A stretch of DNA of 59,205 nucleotides from a virus. Below the pieces are notes generated by a model, which was not told the origin of the DNA, did not search any database, and saw nothing but the letters and a program-made list of their open reading frames with translations. Positions 1-5,616 of this stretch are shown in pieces (position 1 is the stretch's first letter; every line of letters starts with the position of its first letter). The translations under genes and the position numbers were made by a program. The DNA lies in the IMG/VR virus record IMGVR_UViG_3300007076_000006, positions 1 to 59,205 of that record. One strand, given 5' to 3'.

Positions 1-16
1 GGGGGGGGGGGGGGGG
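1..16. repeat. Poly-G tract at the window edge
   Basis: Sixteen consecutive G open the window, and three G close it, so a circular join would give about 19. The tract codes for proline on the minus strand. Such a tract can slip during replication or sequencing, which may be why the assembly was opened here. Confidence 0.9.
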
Positions 17-65
17 TAGCGGAGTAGCCGTCGGCCAGGAGCTGGGTTCGCAGGTCCATGTTCAT
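1..65 (-). CDS. N-terminal part of a zinc-ribbon protein split by the window ends
   Basis: A minus-strand gene starts with ATG at 65, overlapping the stop of the upstream gene (ATGA), with a GAGGAGAG ribosome site just before it. It reads MNMDLRTQLLADGYSAT and then a run of prolines encoded by the G tract at the window edge. If the molecule is circular, the frame continues exactly into the open frame ending at 59049, giving a protein of about 75 residues with two CxxC pairs. Seen: the in-frame junction. Inferred: circularity. The true length of the proline run is uncertain because it is a homopolymer. Confidence 0.7.
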   Translation of the reverse strand, partial: MNMDLRTQLLADGYSATPPPP

Positions 66-397
66 CTCTCCTCGTGGATCTCCGGCCGCGAGCCGATGGC
101 CGGGCGGCTGGGCGCCGGCCGCGGCGGCGGCTCGGGGAGTGCGCCCATCTGCCGCATCGCGAGCAGGTGCTTGCAGGCCCGGCCGCGGAACTTCGCGTCC
201 ATGCAGGTGCAGCGCTGGTAGCCGTCGGCGTACTCGCGGATCTCGTAGACCGCTCCTTCGCGCTGCCCCTCGAGCTTGCGCAGCCGCCAGGTCCGGCCGT
301 CGGCGGTCGGCGCCCGCGCCAGGCGGTAGCATTCGTCGTCGATCTCGACGGTGACGACGACGACGGGCGGCTCGCGCGGCACGGCGGGCTTTTCCAT
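62..397 (-). CDS. SWIM-type zinc-binding protein
   Basis: 111 residues. The motif CTCMDAKFRGRACKHLLAM (about residues 63-81) has the CxC...CxH spacing of a SWIM zinc finger, a domain that binds nucleic acid or partner proteins. The start follows a GAAAGG ribosome site. The proline-rich C-terminus ends in an ATGA overlap with the next gene. It belongs to the early leftward operon among other small zinc proteins. The SWIM call is a motif match; its role in the phage is unknown. Confidence 0.7.
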   Translation of the reverse strand: MEKPAVPREPPVVVVTVEIDDECYRLARAPTADGRTWRLRKLEGQREGAVYEIREYADGYQRCTCMDAKFRGRACKHLLAMRQMGALPEPPPRPAPSRPAIGSRPEIHEER

Positions 398-400
398 GGC

Positions 401-580
401 TCAGCACCTTTCGCCCTGACGATCGGTCCGCTTCTCCGGCTCGCGTATCAGCTCTTCGGCGGTGCCGTAGCGCGGCCGATCTTTCGCCTCCGGCTCGTGG
501 CCGCGGCAGTAACGGCGGCCGGCGCGAATGTCGGTGGCCGAGAGGCGGAAATGGCAGAGCTTGCAAAAGCGCGGCTTCAC
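401..580 (-). CDS. Small zinc-finger-like protein
   Basis: 59 residues. I chose the GTG at 580 because GGAG lies seven bases upstream; an upstream GTG at 622 would add 14 residues of poor quality. It has CKLC near the N-terminus and a later C/H pair (CRGH), so a zinc knuckle is plausible. The charged C-terminus has no recognisable domain. It sits three bases before the SWIM gene. Function unknown. Confidence 0.55.
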   Translation of the reverse strand: MKPRFCKLCHFRLSATDIRAGRRYCRGHEPEAKDRPRYGTAEELIREPEKRTDRQGERC

Positions 581-770
581 GGCTGACTCCAGGCGCGCAC
601 CGATAGCGCAGTGCGGGCGCACGTACTTCCGTTCCCGTCAATCAGGGTTGTGTTGCGGGGCGATTGTCCGGGCCGGCGTTTAACCTCTCACCGGCAGGAG
701 GGGGACCGTTTAACGTCGGGCCAAACCGAGGACGGGCCAGCGGATCGTCGTAGCTGATCCGCGAAGCCAG
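581..770. other. Non-coding leader with CGTTTAAC direct repeats
   Basis: No gene is visible between the tRNA-like element and the 401-580 gene. CGTTTAAC occurs twice on the plus strand, at 677-684 and 707-714, exactly 30 bp (about three helical turns) apart, which would suit a protein-binding pair. A 7-bp hairpin (740-746 with 756-762) follows the tRNA-like element. Function is inferred only. Confidence 0.4.
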
Positions 771-895
771 TGGGAGCGGAGAGACTCGAACTCTCTGCCG
801 GCGAAAAGCTCTGCACGGCACGCCGGCCGGGAAACGGTATCGAAGGGGCCAACCTCCGGTGCAGATTCGTGCTGCTACCCAGCAGCTTCGCTCCC
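771..895 (-). tRNA. Abnormal tRNA-like element with long insertion
   Basis: On the minus strand a perfect 7-bp acceptor pair (GGGAGCG with CGCTCCC) encloses a D-arm-like hairpin and a T-arm (GAGAG, loop TTCGAGT, CTCTC). The D-like arm can be drawn as a 6-bp stem with a 4-base loop, a shape known from tRNA-Sec. A 7-bp GCCGGCG/CGCCGGC hairpin could be a long variable arm. About 40 bases lie where the anticodon arm belongs; a CGGAG/CTTCG stem with an 8-base loop fits there. No 3' CCA is encoded. It abuts the next tRNA with no spacer. It may be a decayed tRNA, an exotic tRNA or a tRNA mimic. Confidence 0.4.
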
Positions 896-975
896 TGGAG
901 GGTGGGGAGGTGATCGAAACCTCATCCTTCGGCTGCTCTCACAGCCGGTGCTCTGCCATGCTGAGCTTCCCACCC
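896..975 (-). tRNA. tRNA with encoded CCA and oversized anticodon arm
   Basis: An 80-base minus-strand cloverleaf. It has a 7-bp acceptor GGGTGGG/CCCACCC, D stem GCTC/GAGC with a GG-containing loop, and T-arm GAGGT-TTCGATC-ACCTC. Discriminator T and an encoded CCA end at 896. The anticodon arm is 18 bases instead of 17: CGGCT/AGCCG closing an 8-base loop GTGAGAGC, or 6 bp with a 6-base loop. Taking the T as U33, the anticodon would be GAG or a four-base GAGA. The decoding identity is therefore unresolved. It lies directly upstream of the tRNA-like element, probably on one transcript. Confidence 0.6.
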
Positions 976-1060
976 AGAGCACCCCGACCGCTGCACAAAA
1001 CGGCCAGGGTGCGTTTCACCGGTCCCCAGCTCACGCGAGCTGGAGTCGCCTGCAATCTCG
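976..1060. other. Structured non-coding spacer upstream of the tRNA
   Basis: No gene is seen. It contains a 7-bp hairpin CCAGCTC/GAGCTGG with loop GCGT and further GC-rich stems, between a terminator and the tRNA 5' end. I could not fit a third cloverleaf here. Confidence 0.35.
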
Positions 1061-1121
1061 AAAAGGCCCGGCCGTCCACGGCGACTGTCGCGCATCAGGA
1101 GCCGCCGCTTCGGGCCGGGCC
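1061..1121 (-). terminator. Intrinsic terminator
   Basis: Reading leftward, GGCCCGGCC (1121-1113) pairs perfectly with GGCCGGGCC (1073-1065), with inner GC-rich pairing, and is followed at once by TTTT (1064-1061). It sits five bases past the stop of the 1126-1305 gene, so it should end or attenuate that transcript before the tRNA pair. Confidence 0.65.
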
Positions 1122-1125
1122 AAGC

Positions 1126-1305
1126 TCATCCCTTGCCGGCTTCGTACTCGAAAGAGAACGACTCGGCATTCAGGGCCACGTCGAGGAGCGCGCGGAGGCC
1201 TTTCAGCTCGCCCGCGGTGAGCGTCAGCTTCATTGGCCGATTGCCTGCTCCCGCGTCCAAGAGCACGTTCACCGTTTCGCTCTTCTTCTCGACGCGAATT
1301 TTCAT
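1126..1305 (-). CDS. Small hypothetical protein
   Basis: 59 residues, starting MKIRVEKKSETVNVLLDAG and ending FEYEAGKG. The alternating hydrophobic pattern in the first half suggests beta strands; the second half (LTAGELKGLRALLDVAL) looks helical. The GAGAGCCCA before the ATG gives a weak ribosome site. A terminator follows immediately. I recognise no family; its composition and codon pattern look like those of a real gene. Confidence 0.6.
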   Translation of the reverse strand: MKIRVEKKSETVNVLLDAGAGNRPMKLTLTAGELKGLRALLDVALNAESFSFEYEAGKG

Positions 1306-1370
1306 TGGGCTCTCCTCCGGCCGAGCGGACGGCTCGGCTCAGGCCAAGACTAGCGGCGGAAAATCCGTGT

Positions 1371-1670
1371 TCAAGCTTGATTTCCCGGCGTTTCGGGCTT
1401 TGCCCGCGTATGCGCTCGGGTGCGCTCGGGTGCGCTCGGGTGCGCTTTTACGCGGGAAGTTTTTTTCTCCTCGCGTTCGATTTCGAGATTACGAATCGCC
1501 TGATCGATGTCGTTCTCCGTCCATTTTGGGCCAGCCGCCTCTACCGGGTCGGCCAGGATCTGGCGTTCCATGAGGGTGTCCAGGTACCGAAGCGAAACGC
1601 GAAGCATGTCGGCGACTTCCTGACGATTGAATAGTCGGGGTCTTTGCTTCGCTCGTTGCTCATCAGGCAT
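1371..1670 (-). CDS. Excisionase/MerR-like helix-turn-helix protein
   Basis: 99 residues. Residues about 14-45 (LFNRQEVADMLRVSLRYLDT) match the winged HTH of small excisionase-like DNA-binding proteins, where a sheet-turn segment recognises DNA. The C-terminal 40 residues are basic and disordered. GAGGTGA precedes the ATG. A 10-bp tandem repeat lies inside the C-terminal coding part. Being in the early operon and not beside the integrase, it may be a regulator and not Xis. Confidence 0.55.
   Translation of the reverse strand: MPDEQRAKQRPRLFNRQEVADMLRVSLRYLDTLMERQILADPVEAAGPKWTENDIDQAIRNLEIEREEKKTSRVKAHPSAPERTRAHTRAKPETPGNQA
1411..1440. repeat. Three tandem 10-bp repeats within a CDS
   Basis: TGCGCTCGGG occurs three times head to tail and begins a fourth copy. 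Three units are 30 bp, so gain or loss of one unit would shift the frame of the HTH gene's basic tail. Confidence 0.8.
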
Positions 1671-1900
1671 CGTCCGCTCACCTCAGCGAGCGGGGTCCTT
1701 CCCGGTCCCTTGCTGATCGAAAATGCCGGGTTACTCTCCACCCGAGAAGTCCCGCCGCTTTCTACTCAGCAGGGCCCCGGGGCGGTGTGACCCCAGGAGC
1801 TGGCGGCTGCTGGATACCCTGGCGTGGTCCGCCCCTGCGGCCGAAGCCTCACGGAGACCATTCCGATCTGGGGCGCTGTCCAGGGATGCTCGCGCGTGGC
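1671..1900. other. Intergenic region, no recognised gene
   Basis: 230 bp between the Gp157 gene and the excisionase-like gene. Open frames here have the arginine/proline-rich composition of shadow frames in GC-rich DNA. A GGGCCCCGGGGC stretch could form a hairpin. The last 25 bp hold the ribosome site of the 1371-1670 gene. Nothing else is seen. Confidence 0.4.
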
Positions 1901-2413
1901 TCAGGTTATGCGGAGGTGCGTGCCTCTGGATTCCAACCGCGCGCCGGGCACCGCCTGGCCGGCCTCCAGGGCAGCGCGGATTTTGTCCGTGTCCGCCTCG
2001 ATGCGCTGTCGCTGAAACTCCGGAGGCAACTGATCGGGCGGCGTGCTGACGTTGACCGGCAGCTTGCCGCCGTTGCCCGCGACGCTGACCTTGTATCGGC
2101 GGGTCTCGATCTTCGCCTGGCCGGTGCGCTCCATGTAATCCTTCAGGCGCTGCTTCAAGTGCTTGGCAAAGTTCTCGCCCACGGCCACGCGCTTCTGGAG
2201 GCGCTCGACCTCGGAGCGCCGGGCCGCGGCCAGCAGCTCCTCCTGCCTCACAAGGGCACAGTATCCATCCACCTTGGCGTTCTGGTCGGCGGAGATCTCC
2301 GCGAAGAAGGCATCGAGCGCCTTCTCCGTTTCCGGATTTAACTCGCCGTCCGTCTCGTTGAGCAGGGCCATCAGGGCCTGCATCTCGTTGCCGATGTCGA
2401 TGAGCGTTGGCAT
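1901..2413 (-). CDS. Siphovirus Gp157-like protein
   Basis: 170 residues with the layout of the Gp157 family (PF05565). An N-terminal helical segment with a GELNPETEKALD motif is followed by a long coiled-coil middle (about 40-105). The end has the family signature of a PPEF...IEADTDKIRAALEAG sequence before VPGARLESR. Family members occur next to phage recombination genes and are linked to phage interference; the biochemical role is poorly defined. Here the gene follows the RAMP-like gene in the early operon. Confidence 0.8.
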   Translation of the reverse strand: MPTLIDIGNEMQALMALLNETDGELNPETEKALDAFFAEISADQNAKVDGYCALVRQEELLAAARRSEVERLQKRVAVGENFAKHLKQRLKDYMERTGQAKIETRRYKVSVAGNGGKLPVNVSTPPDQLPPEFQRQRIEADTDKIRAALEAGQAVPGARLESRGTHLRIT

Positions 2414-2482
2414 GGTCGCCTCCAGAAGAATGCCCCGCGGCCGTTGGTAGGTGCCGCACGCGCGGCCGGCCGCGGGGCGTGA

Positions 2483-3112
2483 TTAGCTTTCGATCTCCGC
2501 GTCAAAGTTGGTGATGAGAAAACGGCCATAGGTGGGGCGGAAGTCGGCCAGGCCCACGAGTCGCCCGGCGTTTGTGAGTACGTCCTGGAGGTCAGCCGGG
2601 CGAATGTATTCGGGCAGGAGGACAAGTAATTGGAATTCGGCTTTCCAGCCGGCCTTGATCGCTGGCCTCGTGCGGGTGATGCCGTTCCGCTGAACGGTGA
2701 CGCGGCACTTGTGCTCATAATCCCACTTGTCAATGCCGAGAGAGCTGAACTGGGTCAGGCTGACGACGCCAGCTTTGTAAAGGTCCATCGCGGACTTGCG
2801 GGGCGATCGCGGGTCCTGCCGGAACTTCGCTGCGTGGATGACGGATTGGCGGACGTACTCGCCGGGAATGCAAATCTTGCCGGCGTCGTCGCGGAAGACG
2901 TAGGACTCAATGTTATCGCTCTTCCGGGCCTTGCTGCCCTTTGCAGCACCGGCCTTCGCTTCGACCTCCTCCACGTTCCACCGGTGAAACAAAAGGTCCG
3001 CCACGCCCTGCAAGCGGAACGTCGCGGTGTAGGGCTTGGAAAATTCGATCGTGTCGAGGGCGCCGTTAGTTGGTGCTTCACCACCGATTGCTGCCGTTCG
3101 AGCAGATACCAT
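2483..3112 (-). CDS. Early phage protein, possible RAMP-like or ssDNA-binding fold
   Basis: 209 residues. I chose the ATG at 3112 because GGAAGGAGA lies directly upstream; a longer frame to 3187 runs into the pentamer array. The N-terminus (YTATFRLQGVADLLFHRW) looks like a ferredoxin-like first strand and helix. The middle has ICIPGEYVRQSVIHAAKF. The C-terminus has a glycine-containing segment GRLVGLADFRPTYGRF. I recall similar phage proteins beside recombination genes, and this last segment resembles RAMP/Cas7-like folds. That is recall, not a search. Its place before Gp157 suggests a DNA-metabolism role. Confidence 0.5.
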   Translation of the reverse strand: MVSARTAAIGGEAPTNGALDTIEFSKPYTATFRLQGVADLLFHRWNVEEVEAKAGAAKGSKARKSDNIESYVFRDDAGKICIPGEYVRQSVIHAAKFRQDPRSPRKSAMDLYKAGVVSLTQFSSLGIDKWDYEHKCRVTVQRNGITRTRPAIKAGWKAEFQLLVLLPEYIRPADLQDVLTNAGRLVGLADFRPTYGRFLITNFDAEIES

Positions 3113-3133
3113 AAGTTTCTCCTTCCACATGAA

Positions 3134-3391
3134 CCCCACCATGCCATGACGAACACCACCCGGCCGCGTCGTGCCTATCCACTCCAAGGCGGACCAAAAC
3201 TGTGCCTCGCCGAGCCAGGCCTATCCCCGTCTAGCCCAACCACGCCAGCGCCTTGCCGCGCCCAGCCAAACCTGACCTAACCTGGCCCCGCCATGCCGGG
3301 CCACATCCAGCCGCGTCGGACCAAACCAAGGCCGCATCGGACCAGAGCCAGCCTTGCCTAATCACGCCTAACCTGGCCACACCATGCCATT
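3134..3391. repeat. Pentamer-phased CC array (CCNNN)n
   Basis: Across about 260 bp of non-coding DNA, CC (sometimes TC or GC) recurs every five bases on the plus strand, for example CCAAA CCTGA CCTAA CCTGG. Roughly fifty units are nearly in register, with a few one-base slips. The three bases between the CC pairs vary, so it is a spacing repeat, not a sequence repeat. The transcribed RNA would carry GG every five bases. It lies between two early genes and contains the leader of the 2483-3112 gene. Confidence 0.8.
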
Positions 3392-3396
3392 CTCCG

Positions 3397-3783
3397 TTAC
3401 TTCGTGGGCTCGATGGATTCGCCCTTCTTGGAAGCCAGCTTGCGGAGCATCTCGGCGATACCGTCGAGCTGCCACGGGCAGGGCTTGGTCAGCTCGGCAG
3501 GGTTGGCTCGGTTCAGCCACACGATGGCGGCCTGGGCGATGAACTGGCTGGGCGAGTTAATCAGCCGCAGGGCAGTGACCGCATCGCACATGCCGGAGAC
3601 CAGGTCCTCCAGGAGCGAGGTCCGGCCGGCATCCGCGGCCGCCTGCTCGATTCGCGCGGCTGCCGTCGGCAGGTTGTTCAGCGCCTCGATACGATCGATC
3701 TTTTCACCAAAGGCCCCGCGAGACTCGCTGCGGCAGCGGGCAATGGCTTGCATGAGATCGCGGGGAGCTTTGAGCTGATCCAT
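3397..3783 (-). CDS. Hypothetical early protein
   Basis: 128 residues, first sizeable gene downstream of the leftward promoter at 3958-3986. CAGGAG lies before the ATG. It is mostly helical in appearance, with one SPSQFIAQAAIVWLNRANP segment and a C-terminal GIAEMLRKLASKKG. No membrane segment or zinc motif. No family recognised. Early position suggests takeover, recombination or regulation, but nothing in the sequence decides this. Confidence 0.6.
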   Translation of the reverse strand: MDQLKAPRDLMQAIARCRSESRGAFGEKIDRIEALNNLPTAAARIEQAAADAGRTSLLEDLVSGMCDAVTALRLINSPSQFIAQAAIVWLNRANPAELTKPCPWQLDGIAEMLRKLASKKGESIEPTK

Positions 3784-3906
3784 GATGGGCTCCTGGGTGC
3801 CGGTAAAGGCCCGAACGCCCCAGCCACCGTTTCGCCGTGGCGGGCCTCGCTAGCTGCCGTGTCTCGCTCCGGCTGCCCATGCGTTGCCGTGATTTAGCTC
3901 TCGGCC

Positions 3907-3951
3907 GGCTGGGGGCTTAGTTTTTGGTGAAGTGCTCTGCCCCATCGCACT
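3907..3951. repeat. 45-bp direct repeat, copy A
   Basis: Identical over 45 bp to 4801-4845. On the minus strand it contains an ATG (3945) opening a 15-codon frame MGQSTSPKTKPPAES, just after the leftward promoter. It marks the edge of the duplicated repressor module. Confidence 0.9.
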
Positions 3952-3957
3952 GAACCT

Positions 3958-3986
3958 AGCTTAGTGGCAGTTGCTAATATTGTCAA
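3958..3986 (-). promoter_or_regulatory. Leftward early promoter
   Basis: On the minus strand, TTGACA (3986-3981), a 17-bp spacer and TAAGCT (3963-3958) form a sigma-70-type promoter. Transcription would begin near 3951 and run into the early operon. A perfect inverted repeat overlaps the -35 box and spacer, so repressor binding should block it. Confidence 0.7.
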
Positions 3987-3990
3987 CTGC
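3967..3990. promoter_or_regulatory. Operator palindrome of repressor module A
   Basis: GCAGTTG at 3967-3973 is mirrored by CAACTGC at 3984-3990, with an AT-rich centre. A half-site GCAGTTGCTAC recurs at 4050-4060, inside the promoter of the XRE gene. The pair suggests that XRE-A controls both the early promoter and itself. Confidence 0.7.
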
Positions 3991-4037
3991 AAATAATAAT
4001 TTTCCGTCAAGTTCCTCGCCGCCCGTGCCGATACACA

Positions 4038-4066
4038 TTGACGGCATTGGCAGTTGCTACTATACT
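4038..4066 (+). promoter_or_regulatory. Promoter of XRE repressor A
   Basis: TTGACG (4038-4043), 17-bp spacer, TATACT (4061-4066). The expected start site falls at about 4073-4074, on the ATG itself, so the mRNA would be leaderless. The spacer holds a half-operator. Confidence 0.7.
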
Positions 4067-4073
4067 TCTGGGC

Positions 4074-4349
4074 ATGGACGCCGAGACAATGGCGCGAGCC
4101 GATTACTTCGGGAACCGGCTGCTGGCGGTCAGGAAGGGCGCCGGCATGACGCAGCAAGAGCTTGCCGACAAGGCCGGCCTTACCCAATGGTCGATTGCTC
4201 AAATCGAAAATGGCCATCGGGTACCCGGCTTTGAAACAGTGCTCGCCCTGGCTGAGGCCCTCGGCGTCCCACTTTCGGCCTTCGACCCATCAACCGAGGT
4301 GCCGAAGCCGAAACCGAAGAAGCGTAAGCCCCGCCGCAAGCCCGACTGA
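4074..4349 (+). CDS. XRE-family repressor A (CI-like candidate)
   Basis: 91 residues. An HTH of the XRE/Cro family covers residues about 12-66 (MTQQELADKAGLTQWSIAQIENG is the recognition core), followed by a basic KPKKRKPRRKPD tail and no dimerisation or protease-like domain. The ATG at 4074 coincides with the predicted transcription start. It lies divergent from the early leftward promoter, with shared operator sequences, which is the position of an immunity repressor. About half of its residues match repressor B. Confidence 0.85.
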   Translation: MDAETMARADYFGNRLLAVRKGAGMTQQELADKAGLTQWSIAQIENGHRVPGFETVLALAEALGVPLSAFDPSTEVPKPKPKKRKPRRKPD

Positions 4350-4354
4350 CCCTC

Positions 4355-4600
4355 ATGCTGGTGCAAACGATCCGCTTCCAATGTCGCGACGGCCATGCGT
4401 GGGAATCGGCCGTCCCTCGCTTCTGGGTTCGTCTCTCCGAGACGCGTTGCCCTGAGTGCGGCAAAATCGCCCGCGACTGGCGGCTCGGCGGGTGCTCGCC
4501 GCAAAGACCAGCGACGGCATCAAGAAGTTGCCTGGGCTCCCCGTGCGCCCCACTGACCTCACTTACGCGCGCCTGCACCGCCCCCACAATCCAGACCTAA
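4355..4600 (+). CDS. Possible zinc-ribbon small protein
   Basis: 81 residues, starting five bases after the stop of repressor A. The first 45 residues look real: FQCRDGHAW and CPECGK resemble a small zinc ribbon. The rest runs antisense through the truncated MerR-like copy and is of poor quality. The gene may be a fragment whose true end was lost when the module was duplicated. No good ribosome site; translational coupling would be needed. Confidence 0.35.
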   Translation: MLVQTIRFQCRDGHAWESAVPRFWVRLSETRCPECGKIARDWRLGGCSPQRPATASRSCLGSPCAPLTSLTRACTAPTIQT

Positions 4601-4800
4601 TCGTTTCAATGTCCGCTCGGTGTCGCCGCGGCCCGGCAGAATCTCGGCCTTCGCCTCTGTAGGCTTTGGCCGCCCCTGCTTCGGTAGCGCCAGCACTTCG
4701 GCCAGGCTCAGCCGGCGGTGGCCGCCCGGCAGCTCCCACCAGTCGAGGCGCCCGGCATTCATCCAGCGATAGATCTGCGACGGGTGGACGCCGAGCAGTT
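4559..4800 (-). pseudogene. Truncated copy of the MerR-like gene
   Basis: The C-terminal 67 residues (MNAGRLDWWELPGG onward) are about 90% identical to the end of the intact gene at 5248-5556. The upstream codons for LLGVHPSQIYRW are also recognisable up to about 4800. There the homology stops exactly at the 45-bp repeat copy B, which replaces the N-terminus. It is a remnant left by duplication or recombination of the repressor module. Confidence 0.75.
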
Positions 4801-4845
4801 GGCTGGGGGCTTAGTTTTTGGTGAAGTGCTCTGCCCCATCGCACT
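4801..4845. repeat. 45-bp direct repeat, copy B
   Basis: Perfect copy of 3907-3951, 894 bp away. Here the small MGQSTSPKTKPPA frame fuses into the truncated MerR-like sequence. The junction marks a recombination breakpoint. Confidence 0.9.
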
Positions 4846-4852
4846 AATCTAT

Positions 4853-4881
4853 TATATAACACGTCAGATATTAGGTGTCAA
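4853..4881 (-). promoter_or_regulatory. Leftward promoter of module B
   Basis: Minus-strand TTGACA (4881-4876), a 17-bp spacer and TATATA (4858-4853; TATAAT if the spacer is 19). A transcript from here would cross the MerR-like remnant and run antisense to repressor A. Confidence 0.65.
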
Positions 4882-4928
4882 GTCTTCCGTTAGGAATTAT
4901 TCAAGTTGCTGCGGATTGCTGGCCGATA

Positions 4929-4957
4929 TTGACTAAGCGTAATTTTTGACGTATCAT
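4929..4957 (+). promoter_or_regulatory. Promoter of XRE repressor B
   Basis: TTGACT (4929-4934), 17-bp spacer, TATCAT (4952-4957). The expected start is about 4964-4965, on the ATG at 4965, giving a leaderless message as in module A. Confidence 0.7.
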
Positions 4958-4964
4958 GCATGAC

Positions 4965-5243
4965 ATGAGCGAAAATTCCACGATGGCCACCGATTGGTTC
5001 GGGCCGCGGCTCAAAGCGATCCGAGAGAAGGCCGGCTTTACACAGCAAAAGCTGGCCAATGATGCCGGCGTTTCCCTCGCAGCCGTGCAGCGCTACGAAG
5101 GCGGGCGTGGCGAACCAGGTTTCGATATTCTCCTAGCGATCGCCAAGGTTCTTGGTGTCTCGCTCTCTGCATTCGACCCACCCGCCGATGAAGCCGAGCC
5201 TGAAAAACCCGCCAAGCGTAAGCCCCGCCGCAAGGCCGACTGA
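4965..5243 (+). CDS. XRE-family repressor B
   Basis: 92 residues. XRE HTH at about residues 15-70 (FTQQKLANDAGVSLAAVQRYEGG) with a basic KRKPRRKAD tail very like that of repressor A, while the recognition helix differs. The AT-rich upstream DNA lacks the GCAGTTG operator, so it probably recognises other sites. I chose the ATG at 4965, matching the predicted transcription start; an in-frame ATG at 4956 lies inside the -10 box. It converges with the MerR-like gene four bases downstream. Confidence 0.85.
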   Translation: MSENSTMATDWFGPRLKAIREKAGFTQQKLANDAGVSLAAVQRYEGGRGEPGFDILLAIAKVLGVSLSAFDPPADEAEPEKPAKRKPRRKAD

Positions 5244-5247
5244 CAGC

Positions 5248-5556
5248 TCACGTACGCGCGCCTGGGCCGCCCCCACAATCCAGGCCTAATCGTTTCAACG
5301 TCCGCTCCGTGTCGCCGCGGCCCGGCAAGATCCCGACCTTCACCTCTGTTGGCTTTGGCCGCCCCTGTTTCGGTAGCGCCAGCACATCGGCCAGGCTCAG
5401 CCGGCGGCGCCCGCCCGGCAGCTCCCACCAGTCGAGACGTCCGGCATTCATCCAGCGATAGATCTGCGACGGGTGGACCCCGAGCAGTTTGGCTGCCTTG
5501 CTCGGCTTGATGGGATCGGTCGGATAGGGCCGTGTTTCGGTGCGTGTCGCGTCCAT
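5248..5556 (-). CDS. MerR/excisionase-like DNA-binding protein
   Basis: 102 residues from the ATG at 5556. A GTG at 5583 is possible but includes the GGAGGA that could serve as ribosome site. Residues about 17-57 (PSKAAKLLGVHPSQIYRW followed by MNAGRLDWWELPGGRRRLS) form a typical helix-turn-helix with beta hairpin as in helix_turn_helix_17 proteins. The C-terminal half is conserved with the truncated copy. It may be the Xis or an anti-repressor; its position upstream of an integrase-distal operon does not decide this. Confidence 0.65.
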   Translation of the reverse strand: MDATRTETRPYPTDPIKPSKAAKLLGVHPSQIYRWMNAGRLDWWELPGGRRRLSLADVLALPKQGRPKPTEVKVGILPGRGDTERTLKRLGLDCGGGPGART

Positions 5557-5616
5557 GCCTAAATCTACGCGTCGTTCCTCCACTGCGGACGGCGTCGATC
5601 GCGGCGCGAAATCGCG

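Noticed and set aside
771-895. A group I or BHB intron in the tRNA-like element
   Set aside because: The extra segment is only about 25-40 bases, too short for a group I intron, and no bulge-helix-bulge fold fits.
976-1060. A third tRNA upstream of the pair
   Set aside because: No T-loop TTC(G/A) with matching 5-bp stem and no acceptor pairing could be found.
1731-2459. Long minus-strand frame overlapping the Gp157 gene
   Set aside because: It is the alternate frame of Gp157, with Arg/Gly/His-rich composition and no motif.
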